Positions 1 to 9,292 are shown, numbered from the stretch's first letter. The stretch: DNA of 64,000 nucleotides from CAVVZJ01 sp963752755 (GCA_963752755.1 CAVVZJ010000014.1:434001-498000); one strand, 5' to 3'. A program made the numbers and translations. The notes: generated from the sequence alone by a model not told the origin.

Positions 1-1063
1 AGGCCCGTTTCGAGCGGGCCAGGGCGACAAACTCGTCGTGGAGGTCGATCAGGGGAATGTTCATCTCGGCACAGAGCCGGTGCAACGCCGCGGCCTGATC
101 GGCGTTCGGGTCATCCTCGGAGAGGCGTCCCCCGGCGAGTGGGCTCGGAAGGCGGGGGAGGTAGACCAGCACGAGCGGGGCCTCGACCTGGTTGCGGAGT
201 TTTTCCAGGGCGAAGCGCCAGCCCTCCACGGGGATCGTCCGCGGGGCCCCCGTCTCCGACCCGCTCTCCCCGGTCGTCGCGGCCTGGCCCGGCGCGAACC
301 GGATCTCCGCCTCGCCAGAACGCTTGAGCATTTCCCAGACGACCTGAAGGTGCCAGCGCATCAGGAACTGTTTGAGTCCCTCCGCCCGCGGGGTCCAGTG
401 CGATTCGACGAACGCGAAGCCCTCCGGCGCGGCCGGGTCGCTGATGAACTGGCTCTCCCGGTGGTCCAGGTCCGGGTCAAGGTCTTCGATCTGCCCGAGG
501 ACGAGGAAGTGCGCCCGGACCCGCGGCACCAGCCGCTCGTAGCGGGGCATCTGGAAGTAAATGTCCGCCAATCCCCAGCCTCGCGTGCCGACGCCGACAG
601 CCGTCAGCGGCCGGTCGGCGTGCCGGGCGTTCCATTCTCGGGTGAGCACCTGGGACATTTTCTCATCGTCATCGACCTGGACGGCCTCGACGTACGAATC
701 GCCCCAGATCAGCACGGTTTCGGTCTCGATCCGGGTCACGTCCGGGATCGCGGCCACCCCGAAGCGGCCGACCTGGGTGATCCCCTCTCCCTCCACCCAG
801 CTCCGATAACGGCCCGGCGCGACCACGAAACGGTCCAACTCCGGCTCCCAGACATAGGGGACGTAGGGGGTCAGCCAGAGCGCCGAGGCCACCCAGACGA
901 CCAGGCATGAGAGGAAAAAGCCGGCTACCCAGACCGCCACCATCCGCAAGGCCCGCGATTTCCGAGCCACGGCGTTCCCGCGACGGCGTTTCGATGCGCC
1001 GGCTGTCGTGCCCACTTCGGGGAGCGGTTCGACCACACAGATTGGCCGTTGATCGATCGGCAT
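1..1063 (-). CDS. Membrane-anchored SGNH/GDSL-like hydrolase, partial (3' end beyond window)
   Basis: An open frame starts at ATG 1063 and runs off the left edge without a stop, giving about 354 visible residues. A basic N-terminus (RKSRALR) is followed by one membrane segment near residues 40-64, so the rest probably faces the periplasm. A hydrophobic strand ending in GDS (residues 121-123, context VLIWGDSYVE) matches block I of SGNH hydrolases, where Ser is the nucleophile. A second strand-like segment LIDLHDEF lies near the visible C-terminus. In bacteria such anchored SGNH proteins often accompany polysaccharide acylation, and a glycosyltransferase lies just upstream on the same strand. 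The substrate cannot be told. Catalytic Asp/His cannot be assigned because the end is missing. Confidence 0.7.
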   Translation of the reverse strand, partial: MPIDQRPICVVEPLPEVGTTAGASKRRRGNAVARKSRALRMVAVWVAGFFLSCLVVWVASALWLTPYVPYVWEPELDRFVVAPGRYRSWVEGEGITQVGRFGVAAIPDVTRIETETVLIWGDSYVEAVQVDDDEKMSQVLTREWNARHADRPLTAVGVGTRGWGLADIYFQMPRYERLVPRVRAHFLVLGQIEDLDPDLDHRESQFISDPAAPEGFAFVESHWTPRAEGLKQFLMRWHLQVVWEMLKRSGEAEIRFAPGQAATTGESGSETGAPRTIPVEGWRFALEKLRNQVEAPLVLVYLPRLPSPLAGGRLSEDDPNADQAAALHRLCAEMNIPLIDLHDEFVALARSKRA

Positions 1064-1449
1064 GGTTTGACTCGGTGTAACCTGGGTCCAGGTTGCGATT
1101 TCGATGGCAATGACCGGCGAGAGGGCTCAACGTCCTGGTGGGTTGGTTCTCGGGGCGATCGATACGACCTGGTCTTCAGGTGGTGGCGCGGGGGTGTGGG
1201 CGAGGGGCCAGGCGATCAGTCGGACGACCGCCCAGGGAATGACTCCTCCTCGCGCACAGACACCGTGCCGGTGGATGTCCACGCGGTTCTCGGAGTGGCG
1301 GAAATAGCCTCGGAAGAATTGTAGCTCAGAAGTTCATCGAGCAACAAGCGGTTTGGTCGAAAAGCGAACGGTTTGGGTGCGGTTGGTGGCGGTCAACCAA
1401 CGTCCCGAAATCTTCCCTTCCGGATCTTCGGGGCTCGTCGGTCGGAATC
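1064..1449. other. 386-bp intergenic stretch with a possible minus-strand ORF remnant
   Basis: No convincing gene. On the minus strand an open frame from about 1325 down to a TGA near 1130 reads as protein-like (FFRGYFRHSENRVDIHRHG near its start), but it has no good start codon and is only about 65 codons long. I do not recognise it. It may be a gene remnant or chance in GC-rich DNA. Confidence 0.3.
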
Positions 1450-2797
1450 TCAGCTCGTGACGGCGGCCAGGTCGGCGGCGTCGGATCGGAGTTCCGGGAA
1501 GTCGGGCTTGTTGGGCCTTCGGCCGAGAACCCATCGATAGACCTCGAGGATCTGCTGCGCTTTGGCCGCCCAGGTGAAGTTCCGCTCGACGCGACGGACC
1601 GCCGCCTGGCTCTTGATGTCGATCTCGGAGGGGTCGGCGACGATCCGGGCCAGGACTTCCCGCAGCCGCTCGACGATCTGGGCGCGGTGCCCCATCGGGA
1701 TTCGATAGCCGGTCTCCTCGGTCGCCAGCTCGCCTGGCCCGCCGTAGTTGACGACCACGGGCACGAGACCGACGGCCATCGCTTCCAGGACGACTCCGCC
1801 TCCGAACTCGCGAATACTCGGGAACGTCAAGAGGTCCGACTCCACGAGCCGGTTGGCGACCTGGGAATGCTCGACCCAGCCATGGAAGGTCACGCCGGCC
1901 TCAAGGCCCTCGCGTGCGACAAATTGCCGGAGCTGGGGCATCTGGGGTCCGTCACCGATCAAGTCGAGCTTCAAGCGGCCATCCTTCAGGAACGGGGTCG
2001 CGGCCTCCAGGAGCATGTCTGCTCCCTTGTAGGGAACGAAACGGCCGAGGAAGACGCCGCGGATCGGCAGGGACGCGACCCGAGTCCGGCGCTGCGGAAA
2101 ACGACCCGGGTCGATCCCATTCTCGGGTATCGAGACCAACTTGTCGCCATAGGCACGGGCGAACTGCTCCCGGGTGGCGAGTGAGCCGACGATGATCGCC
2201 GCGGCGTTGCGCCGCGCCAGGTCGTGCGAAATCCCGGCGTCAACTGGTGGAGCGAGCGGACGTAAGAGAGCCACTCCCGCTCCTGCCGCCGGGCCTGATC
2301 GAAGGATTTGGGCCAGGGCAGGCCACCGTTGAGCGGACCTGCCACGAAAGGCAGGCGGAGTCGGCGGCAGCGGCGAGCGAGCGGGCCCCCGGCCGTGGGT
2401 GTCAGAGGGGTGACCCGATGGACAACCTGGAACTCCCCTTTTCCAGACGGTCCCGGAAGGCCCGCCAGACCAGCCGCTCGAAATGGGGGTAGATCAGCGA
2501 GGAGAGGGCCGTCTTCATGGTCCATCTCTTTCCCCGGCCGCCGCGCAGCAACTCCCCGATCTGGTGGATCGGCCGCGCAATCGCCTCCGAGTCGATCGCC
2601 GTGAAATCGCGGCCCTCGACCAAGCCGTGCCGCAGAATCGCCTCGCGGTTACGAATCTGCGTTACGAGGTGGGTGTCTGCGACCCCGGCCAGAGCTTGGG
2701 TGCACGACCAGCCAACCAGGGGGACGCTCACCCACTCGGGGTTGGCCGCCTCGGCGATCAACAAGACCCGCGGCCGAGGCTCTCCATCGTTGGTCAT
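1450..2797 (-). CDS. Glycosyltransferase, GT4 (group 1) type, two frameshifts
   Basis: Probable transferase of a sugar from a nucleotide donor to a polysaccharide or lipid acceptor in the cytoplasm. The frame starting at ATG 2797 (RPRVLLIAEAANPEW) gives the N-terminal Rossmann half. It changes frame near 2437, where a run of four G would need to be five, and again near 2250. The last frame carries the GT-B C-terminal half: GRFVPYKGADMLLEA, the acceptor-side EFGGGVVLEAMAVG (the E-x7-E motif of GT4 enzymes) and a GGPGEL loop. Joined, the product is about 448 residues, a normal length. Conservation on both sides of each break suggests sequencing indels and not a dead gene. It lies upstream of the SGNH-like gene on the same strand. 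Confidence 0.75.
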
Positions 2798-2817
2798 CTC
2801 GCTCGCCCTGGATTGCT

Positions 2818-2836
2818 CCCGGCCCGCCGGGCCGGG
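2818..2836 (-). terminator. GC-rich hairpin downstream of gcvT
   Basis: An 8-bp perfect stem (CCCGGCCC/GGGCCGGG) with a 3-nt loop lies 60 bp past the gcvT stop and just before the glycosyltransferase start. There is no T-run, so intrinsic termination is only possible, not shown. Confidence 0.3.
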
Positions 2837-2896
2837 TTCTGGGGATGGGTTCTGGAGGCCAGCCGCACGAGGACCCTCGACTGCTCGCGAACGGAC

Positions 2897-4017
2897 CTAG
2901 TGTCCAACCCGTCGGTAAAACGGCAAGGGCACCACCCGGGCCGGCTCTGCGTGGCCGCGGACGTCGAGGGTCAGCTCGGTGTCGATGCCGGCGGCCGTCG
3001 GATCGACGAGGGCCATGGCCAGGCTCTGGCCGAGCGTCGGCGAGAAGGTGCCGGAGGTGACGACGCCGATCGGCTCGTCGTCGCGGAGCACGGTCGTCCC
3101 CTGACGGGCGATCCGCTTGCCCGCGAGGGCGAGGCCGACGCGGGTCCGGCCGGGGTTGCGCTTGAAGGCTTCGAGGGCCTCGCGACCGACGAACTCCCCC
3201 TTGCTGAGCTTCACCGCCCAGCCAACGCCGGCCTCATACGGGTTGATGTCCTCGGCCAGCTCGTGGCCGTAGAGTGGCATGGCGGCCTCGAAGCGGAGGG
3301 TATCGCGGGCGCCCGAGGCCGCAGGGCAAGATGCCCTGGTCGCGGCCGGCATCGAGCAAGGCCGACCAGAATCGTTCGGCCAGTTCGGCGCGGATGATCA
3401 CCTCGAAGCCGTCCTCGCCGGTGTAGCCCGTGCGGCTGGCCCGGACCCGGGCGTTGCCGAGCGACGGCACCGTGCCGCCGGTAAGGCAATAGTAGTTCGT
3501 GGAGGCGAGCGGGGCGTCCACAACGCGACTCAGGATCTCCAGGGCGGCGGGGCCTTGCACGGCGATCATCGCCAGATCCTCGGTCCGGTCGGTCATGCGG
3601 GCGTCGGCGCTCGCCCTGGAGCCGCTGGAACTGGCCGACGACCTGGGCGCGGTTGCCGGCGTTGCAGACCATGCCGAAACCGCCTTCGGGCTCAGGAATC
3701 CGATAGACGAGCACGTCGTCGAGCACGCCGCCCTGGTCATTGACCATCAGGCTGTACTGGATCTGCTCGGGATCGAGCCGCGCGACCTGGTTGGTGGTGG
3801 CGCGTTCCAGCCAGGGCTCGGCGTCGGGCCCCTCGAAGCGGAGCCGGCCCATGTGGCTGATGTCGAAGAGCCCGGCCCGCTGGCGGACGGCCTGGTGCTC
3901 CTCCGTGATCGTCGTGTATTGCACCGGCATCGACCAGCCGCCGAACTCCACCATCCGGCCGCCGTGCGCGACGTGCCAGGCGTGTAGGGGCGTCTGCTGG
4001 GGATTCACTTGGGACAT
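2897..4017 (-). CDS. gcvT: Aminomethyltransferase (glycine cleavage T protein), two frameshifts
   Basis: T protein of the glycine cleavage system. It moves the aminomethyl carbon from lipoyl-H protein to tetrahydrofolate and releases ammonia. The N-terminal frame (start ATG 4017) has QQTPLHAWHVAHGGRMVEFG and GLFDISHMGRL, hallmarks of GcvT. The frame shifts near 3612 and 3313. The middle segment has LASTNYYCLTGGTVP and RTGYTGEDGFEV, and the last has DTLRFEAAMPLYGHEL and VKLSKGEFVGREAL. Joined length is about 373 residues, usual for GcvT. Both breaks are single-base and fall in GC-rich runs. No gcvH or gcvP lies next to it, and I saw no glycine riboswitch in the 206-bp upstream gap. Confidence 0.88.
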
Positions 4018-4223
4018 CAGCAGCCTCGAAACCTCGTCTCATTTGCCGATCCTGCGCCGCGATTGTAGCCGAACCGATCGGCGCGGCACAACCGTTCAGA
4101 CGGCCGCGATTTGCCGATGCGAGCTGGCGGACCTTGCATTACAATGCGACACGACGCGGCGTCCCGCGAACCGGGCCTCTGACCGTTCGCCCACCCTTTT
4201 GACTGGCGGGAACGTTCCCTCCG

Positions 4224-5558
4224 ATGGAATTCGTCGAGCTGCTGATCATCCTCGGACTGGTCCTGGTCAACGCCTTTTTCGTCGCCGCCGAGTTCGCTCT
4301 GGTGAAGGTGCGGATCAGCCAGATCGAGCAGCTCGCCGAGGAGGGCAACTTCGCCGCCAGGTTGACGAAGAAGGCTCTCGAACGGCTGGATGCTTACCTC
4401 TCGGCCTCGCAGCTCGGCATCACGGTCGCGAGTCTGGCGCTGGGCAAGCAGATTGAGCACGCCATCGAGCCGCCGGTCCGGACGCTGCTGGCGCTGGTTG
4501 GGCTGCCGGTCGAGGCCTCACCCGTGCTGGCCTTGACCGTGGTGCCGGCCATCGCGCTGTCGATCGGGACGTTCCTGCACATGGCGCTGGGCGAGCAGGC
4601 CCCCAAGAGCCTGGCGATCCGGGCGGCGAAGGGCGTGGCCCTGTGGACGGCGCCGGTTCTGGTGCTGTTTTATTACGTCTTCTGGCCGATCATCTGGCTG
4701 CTCAACGCCGCTAGCAACCTCACGCTCCTGATGCTCGGCCTGGGTCGGACCGACCACGCCGAGATGGCTCACACCGAGGAGGAGCTACGGCACATCGTCG
4801 CTGAGAGTGTCGCCGGAGGACACCTCTCGCGCAACGAGCGGTTGATGATCGAGAACGTGCTGAACCTGGAAGAGAAGACCGCCCGTCGGGTGATGGTCCC
4901 CCGGCCCGACATCGCGTATCTGAGCCTGGCCCGGCCGCTGGAGGACAACCTCCGGCTGGCCCGACAGACGGGCCATACCCGGTTCCCGCTCTGCGAGGAC
5001 GACCTGACGCACGTTGTCGGGATGATCCACGTCAAGGACCTCTTCCGCGCCAACCAGTCTTCCGGCGGCCGGCCCGACCTCCGCAGGCTCGCCCGCGAGG
5101 TGCCGTTCCTGCCCGAGACGCTGCACCTCGACCAGTTGCTCGTGGAATTTCAGCGCAACCGGGTGCACCTCGCCATGCTGCTCGACGAGTATGGCAGCGT
5201 CACCGGCATGATCACGCTGGAGAACGTGCTCGAAGAACTCGTCGGCCCGATCCAGGACGAGTTCGACCGCGAGACGCCGATGGTCTCCCCCCTGAACGAC
5301 GGGGCCTGGGACGTGGACGCCGCCCTGCCCCTCGATCGCCTGGCCGATGTCTGCGGCGTCGCCTTGCCCGAGACCGACGCCGAGACGACCGGCGGCCTGA
5401 TCCTCGACCTGCTCGGCCGCCTGGCCAAGACCGGCGACAGCGTGGACGTGGACGGCCACCGCCTGGTCGTCACCCAGGCCGACCCGACCCGCATTCGCCG
5501 CGTCCGCGTCGAGCCGATCTCGGCCGCGCCGCCCGTCACCGACAACGACGGAACCTAG
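4224..5558 (+). CDS. Hemolysin-family/CNNM transporter-like protein with CBS pair
   Basis: 444 residues with the CNNM (DUF21) - CBS pair - CorC/HlyC architecture. Residues 1-170 hold four hydrophobic membrane segments, including VELLIILGLVLVNAFFVAAE and the GEQAPKSLAIR loop typical of DUF21. CBS domains follow (VMVPRPDIAYLSL; MLLDEYGSVTGMITLENVLE), then a C-terminal FAD-binding-like transporter-associated domain. Family members are linked to Mg2+/Co2+ efflux, but the substrate here is inferred only. It is transcribed divergently from gcvT with 206 bp between. The frame is intact. Confidence 0.88.
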   Translation: MEFVELLIILGLVLVNAFFVAAEFALVKVRISQIEQLAEEGNFAARLTKKALERLDAYLSASQLGITVASLALGKQIEHAIEPPVRTLLALVGLPVEASPVLALTVVPAIALSIGTFLHMALGEQAPKSLAIRAAKGVALWTAPVLVLFYYVFWPIIWLLNAASNLTLLMLGLGRTDHAEMAHTEEELRHIVAESVAGGHLSRNERLMIENVLNLEEKTARRVMVPRPDIAYLSLARPLEDNLRLARQTGHTRFPLCEDDLTHVVGMIHVKDLFRANQSSGGRPDLRRLAREVPFLPETLHLDQLLVEFQRNRVHLAMLLDEYGSVTGMITLENVLEELVGPIQDEFDRETPMVSPLNDGAWDVDAALPLDRLADVCGVALPETDAETTGGLILDLLGRLAKTGDSVDVDGHRLVVTQADPTRIRRVRVEPISAAPPVTDNDGT

Positions 5559-5605
5559 CCGACCGGACCATCAAGGCCCAGCACCGCGCAGGAGAGCCGA
5601 TCTCG

Positions 5606-5938
5606 ATGCCACCCTACTACCAGTCGGAAGACCTCCCACGGTTCCCGGAAATCTCCCTCGGCGCCCCGGACCTCTGGGACAAGTTCCAGGCGTACTATGG
5701 CCCCGTTTTCGAGGATGGCGCCCTCTCGGCGCGCGAGAAGGCGCTGATCGCCCTGGCCGTGGCCCACGTCCTGCCCTGCCCATACTGCATCGACGCCTAC
5801 ACCCGGGCGGCGCTGGAGAAGGGGTCGAACCTGGAACAGATGACCGAGGCGGTCCACGTCGCCGCCGCCATCGCCGCGGGCGCGACCCTGGTGCATGGCG
5901 TCCAGATGAAGACGATCGCCGAGAAGCTCTCGATGTGA
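5606..5938 (+). CDS. Carboxymuconolactone decarboxylase-like protein, arsenosugar-associated peroxidase type
   Basis: 110 residues, a small all-helical AhpD/CMD-fold protein. The redox motif CPYC sits in VLPCPYCIDAYTRAALEKG, and YYQSEDLPRFPEI at the N-terminus resembles the peroxidase-like proteins that accompany ArsS in arsenosugar biosynthesis clusters. The arsS gene follows about 790 bp downstream on the same strand, with one small antisense gene between, which supports the link. It could instead be a generic alkylhydroperoxidase. Confidence 0.75.
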   Translation: MPPYYQSEDLPRFPEISLGAPDLWDKFQAYYGPVFEDGALSAREKALIALAVAHVLPCPYCIDAYTRAALEKGSNLEQMTEAVHVAAAIAAGATLVHGVQMKTIAEKLSM

Positions 5939-6157
5939 GTGGAAGCCGGAAGCCGGTGGGTTCCGGCAACCACTGGGCACGGACTCTCGCCCAGGCAGAC
6001 GCCGGGCGGGCAACGGATGGTCGGCAGAACTCACGGTTCGGCCGAGGTCCTTCCCTCTTCCGGGGCGGGTCGATCCGTCCCTGGAATCCTTGACCGAAGC
6101 CCGGCTCTCGATGGCATTGAGGCCGGGAACCGATCCCGTCGTGGGATCACCGATCCC

Positions 6158-6448
6158 TCAGCGCCGGAAGCTTCCGGTGCCGTGGAAGACCGCCAGCGTC
6201 CGCTCGAGCGGGTCATGCTCGGGAATCTGGATATTCACGTGGCCGCTCCGGCCGTCGATCAGGACGAGCCGGTAGCGGTTCCCCTCCACAAGGCTTTCGC
6301 GAACCTCGGGCGGGAACTCGAAGTAGCCGCTCCACTCGCCCACCGTGCCACCGTTGCGGGGGTGCGACTTGAGGAGACCCGTCACCGGGTCGAGCAAGGT
6401 CACGTCTCCAGCCATCAGCCGACCGCGGAATCGTTCGGTTCGATCCAT
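6158..6448 (-). CDS. Small hypothetical protein between the arsenosugar genes
   Basis: 96 residues, not recognised. It is strongly amphipathic and beta-rich (GEWSGYFEFPPEVRESLVEG, NRYRLVLIDGRSGHVNIQIP), suggesting a small beta-barrel such as an OB- or SH3-like fold. It has no signal peptide and no membrane segment. It lies antisense to the two arsenosugar-type genes that flank it. Codon use looks coding (G/C in third positions), so it is probably real. Confidence 0.55.
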   Translation of the reverse strand: MDRTERFRGRLMAGDVTLLDPVTGLLKSHPRNGGTVGEWSGYFEFPPEVRESLVEGNRYRLVLIDGRSGHVNIQIPEHDPLERTLAVFHGTGSFRR

Positions 6449-6729
6449 GGTCCACCCTCCCGGTCTCGACGGCCCTGGGCCGTCGTGGGGGAAAAAGGAA
6501 TGGTCCTCAGGATAAAGAATAGAGATTCATAGCAATCCGATCACAGAGTTCACTATGATATCAGGACTTCCAAGATTCCGTTAGTCCAAAATCCCTCCCA
6601 TGCTTGATCGCGCCCGGGCTGGGGGCGCCGGAAGCGGGGAGCCTCTTGTAGAATCTTCGTTGGACAACGGCGAATCCGGCCCTGCCGCGATCAACTGATC
6701 GCCCGACTACCACCTGACGAGGATTCCCG

Positions 6730-7794
6730 ATGGCCCGCAGCCTGCTCGGTCAAGGGCATTCCCTGGCCGTCCTCTCCCAACAGCGCGCAATCCTCCGCCC
6801 CGGCGGCCGGTTTCTTCCTTTTGAAGCGGCCATTTCCCGGAGCGAACCGGCCCCGCTCGCCGCCGACGGCCTGGAGGTCTTCCAGATGAACCTCGGCCGG
6901 TTGTGCAATCAGACCTGCCGCCATTGCCACGTCGATGCCGGCCCGGACCGGACGGAGGTGATGACTCGCGACACAATGGAGCTTTGCCTCACCGCCCTGT
7001 CACGGACGGCGACCCGCCGCGTGGACCTGACCGGCGGCGCCCCTGAGATGAACCCGCACTTCCGCTGGCTCGTGGGCGAACTGCGGGCGTTGGGCTGTCA
7101 CGTGATGGATCGCTGCAACCTCACGATCCTGAACGTCGGCGGCTTCCGCGACCTGCCCGAGTTCCTGGCCGGGCATCGCGTCGAGGTCGTCGCTTCCCTT
7201 CCCTCCTTCCTCGCCCGCAACACCGACGCCCAGCGCGGCGCGGGTGTCTTCGAAGCGTCGATCGCCGCCCTCCAGCGACTCAACGCCCTCGGCTACGGCC
7301 GGGAGGGCTCCGGCCTGGTGCTCAACCTCGTCTATAACCCGACCGGCGCCTTCCTCGCGCCGAAGCGATCCTCGGTCGAGCCCGAGTACCGCCGCGAGCT
7401 GCTCTGCCGCCACGGGGTCGTCTTCAATGACCTGTTCGTCCTGAACAACATGCCGATCAACCGCTTCCTCGAATTCTTGCTTCGCACGGAGCAATACGAG
7501 GAATACCTGCAGCGTCTGATCGACGCCTACAACCCGGCCGCCGTCGCCGGCCTGATGTGCCGCACAACGCTCTCCGTCGGCTGGGACGGCCGCCTGTTCG
7601 ACTGCGACTTCAACCAGATGCTCGACCTCGGCCTCGCCCCCGGCCAGCCTTCCCACATCGCCGACTTCAACCCGGAGCGCCTGGCCCGCCGCCCGATCAC
7701 GACCGGCCTGCACTGCTTCGGCTGCACGGCGGGCCAGGGGTCGAGCTGCGGGGGAGCGGTCGTGCGTGAGGGCGGGAGCCGGGAGCCGAGATGA
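6730..7794 (+). CDS. arsS: Arsenosugar biosynthesis radical SAM protein ArsS
   Basis: 354 residues. A radical SAM enzyme proposed to transfer the 5'-deoxyadenosyl group of SAM to methylated arsenic, making the arsenosugar precursor. The 4Fe-4S site is CNQTCRHC (C59, C63, C66) after LEVFQMNLGRL. VDLTGGAPEMNPHFRWLV is the conserved strand after the cluster. The C-terminal auxiliary part has FDCDFNQMLDLGL and HCFGCTAGQGSSC, with the Cys residues expected of the ArsS C-terminal domain. Length matches the family. The ATG at 6730 is well placed. The 3' end overlaps the start of a small membrane-protein frame by 4 bp. Confidence 0.88.
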   Translation: MARSLLGQGHSLAVLSQQRAILRPGGRFLPFEAAISRSEPAPLAADGLEVFQMNLGRLCNQTCRHCHVDAGPDRTEVMTRDTMELCLTALSRTATRRVDLTGGAPEMNPHFRWLVGELRALGCHVMDRCNLTILNVGGFRDLPEFLAGHRVEVVASLPSFLARNTDAQRGAGVFEASIAALQRLNALGYGREGSGLVLNLVYNPTGAFLAPKRSSVEPEYRRELLCRHGVVFNDLFVLNNMPINRFLEFLLRTEQYEEYLQRLIDAYNPAAVAGLMCRTTLSVGWDGRLFDCDFNQMLDLGLAPGQPSHIADFNPERLARRPITTGLHCFGCTAGQGSSCGGAVVREGGSREPR

Positions 7795-8086
7795 GACAAC
7801 TCTACCGGCAGATGATCCTCGTGGCCGTCGTCGGGGGCACCTGGCGTATCTGGTTCGTTGCAGCCGGAGGTCCAACCCCGCACTCGGCCTGATCGGCGGG
7901 ATCGCCCTCCTGCCCCTCTTCTATGGACTCCCCTACGCGGCCCATCTCCAGATCCGATGGCTGGACGGGTCGAGCCGGGCGTGGCTGATCCTCAAGGTCT
8001 TCGTGCTGATGATCCTCCTCGCCACGCTCTTCCTGTGGTTCCTTGTGGTTCTCGGGATGGTCCTGCTGGTCGTTAGTTCGTTGTAG
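7791..8086 (+). CDS. Small membrane protein, probable frameshift
   Basis: ATG 7791 overlaps the arsS stop (ATGA). The frame gives MRQLYRQMILVAVVGGTWR, then must shift near 7860 to enter a frame with two long hydrophobic segments (GLIGGIALLPLFYGLPYAAH and LKVFVLMILLATLFLWFLVV) ending at 8086. Joined it would be about 98 residues with two or three membrane spans. No function is recognised. Translational coupling with arsS could mean a role in arsenic handling, but that is inference. The last bases lie inside the duplicated inverted segment. Confidence 0.4.
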
Positions 8087-8525
8087 GAAGGTCGACCCCT
8101 GACCTTCGGCGCTCGGGGAAAGCGCGGAGGCCGGATTCCTACGGAATCGCCTGGAACAGTGGTCTTTCCCGGGTGGCACGCCCGGAGGCTTCGACGGGTG
8201 TGAGCAAGCCTTCCCCACGCCCGTCGAAGCCTCCGGGCGTGCCCCCCCGAATGAGGAGTGATCGGGGCGATCCCGTATCAGACCCCGATGGCGTCGAGCA
8301 GGTGGTCGAGGTGCTTGTCGATCGCCTCGGCGGTGCGGCGATAGACGTCGCGGCCGCAGCCGATGGGGTCGTCGATGTCGCGGCCGGAGGGGTCGAGCAG
8401 GCGGACGCGGGGGGTGGCCTCGGGGTGGTAGTCGAGGATGGCGTCGCGGTGGTCGCGGGTCATCGGGATGATCCAGTCGGCCTGGTCGATGAGCTGGGGC
8501 GTGACCGGCCGGCTGGCGTGGGAGG
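8074..8525. repeat. Copy A of a ~453-bp inverted duplication
   Basis: This segment is, with few mismatches and a 1-nt length difference, the reverse complement of 18222-18674. It carries the last ~82 codons of the phosphotyrosine-phosphatase domain from 18222-18469 plus the hairpin and tail that follow that gene. The copied coding part (minus strand, 8278-8525) has no upstream domain, so it is a 5'-truncated pseudogene copy. The match ends abruptly at both sides, as expected for a duplication junction. Confidence 0.9.
8278..8525 (-). pseudogene. Truncated copy of the low-molecular-weight phosphatase C-terminus
   Basis: It encodes the same residues as the end of the 17324-18469 protein (VTPQLIDQADWIIPMTRDHR ... 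HLLDAIGV) but lacks the catalytic CTGNTCRS loop and everything before it. Upstream the frame runs into hairpin DNA. It is part of duplicated segment copy A and is not expected to be functional. Confidence 0.8.
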
Positions 8526-8603
8526 GTGGCATGCCCACGTCTTCGTGGGCATGTTCGTGAAGGGGAAATCCTTCCCATGCCCACGTCTTCGTGGGCATGC
8601 CAC
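8526..8603. repeat. BIME-like double palindrome (GCCCACG-TCTT-CGTGGGC units)
   Basis: Two 28-nt arms (8526-8553 and 8576-8603) are inverted copies of each other except at the central four bases. Each arm is itself a palindrome, GCATGCCCACG-TCTT-CGTGGGCATG. A 22-nt spacer separates them. This is the layout of paired REP sequences. It begins exactly at the end of duplicated segment A. Confidence 0.8.
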
Positions 8604-8917
8604 CCGGCCAGTGGTGCCTGGAAATGCTTGACAGTGCCACCCGGCCACGGCGATTTGGGAAAGACCGTGGTCCGAAGACGGACCACAGCCACCCGCCGCA
8701 GGCCCACGAGGACGTGGGCATGCCACGCGCGTGGCCCGGACACGTCCTCGTGTCCGAGTTGCGCCGCGTGCCATTGGCGGCGGGGTGGCGGGGGTCGTCT
8801 CGACCCCAGTCCGGCCCCTGACTCATCGCCGGAGGGACTGGGGTCGAAAGCGACCCCAGCCACCCGCCGTGGTCCGAAGACGGACCACAGCCACCCGCCG
8901 TGGGAAGCCGAGTTCGC
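8604..8917. repeat. Cluster of different short hairpins with CG-loop-CG cores
   Basis: At least six perfect or near-perfect hairpins sit back to back: 8667-8686 (GTGGTCCG-AAGA-CGGACCAC), 8702-8719 (GCCCACG-AGGA-CGTGGGC), 8737-8756 (CGGACACG-TCCT-CGTGTCCG), 8791-8807 (GGGGTCG-TCT-CGACCCC), 8838-8859 (CTGGGGTCG-AAAG-CGACCCCAG) and 8869-8888 (a second copy of the first). Stems differ, but the loop is always 3-4 nt set between CG dinucleotides. No coding potential is seen. Confidence 0.8.
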
Positions 8918-8954
8918 GGTGGGTTGCGCCTCGCTCGCGCGAGGCTGACCCACC
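8918..8954. repeat. REP palindrome, copy 1
   Basis: A 37-bp imperfect palindrome: outer arms GGTGGGTTGCGCCTCG and CGAGGCTGACCCACC around CTCGCG. It is the first of four copies in the window; the others are at 9933, 10885 and 11515. Confidence 0.85.
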
Positions 8955-9292
8955 TACTCGCTCGCTCACTTACCGTGAGGAAGCTGGAGTGATCGCGAAG
9001 GCCCCACCGCCCGAGAGGATTACTCGGCACTCCCGCAAAGTCTCGTAGGTCGCCCGATTCGGTGCGTCGTCGAAGACTCGATGAATCCTACAGGGCTACA
9101 AACCGGGCTTGGTCATTAGGGGGCGGCTGGCATAGCCATTGCGGGCATATTCTCAGGAGCTATTCAAGACTACTTCTAACTTTGCTCGAGGTCTTGCCAG
9201 AGTAATGCGGTCGGCCCAGTGGTAATGTTGCAAGTGGTTCTTGAACGGCTCCTTTGACGATCTTGCTGGCACGCGACACAAGGAGGATCAAC
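8955..9292. other. 338-bp gap upstream of the secreted protein
   Basis: Lower GC than its surroundings from about 9100 on. No gene is supported. It holds the upstream region of the 9293 gene, whose ribosome binding site AGGAGG is at 9281-9286. Confidence 0.5.

Noticed and set aside
38..910. A plus-strand open frame of 290 codons opposite the SGNH-like gene
   Set aside because: No family resemblance; the minus strand encodes a membrane anchor and a GDS motif across the same bases.
4018..4223. Possible glycine riboswitch before gcvT
   Set aside because: No tandem aptamer-like GGA pattern or leader hairpins could be recognised in the short divergent gap.
8526..9060. CRISPR array
   Set aside because: The repeats are unlike hairpins without constant direct repeats, regular spacers or cas genes.
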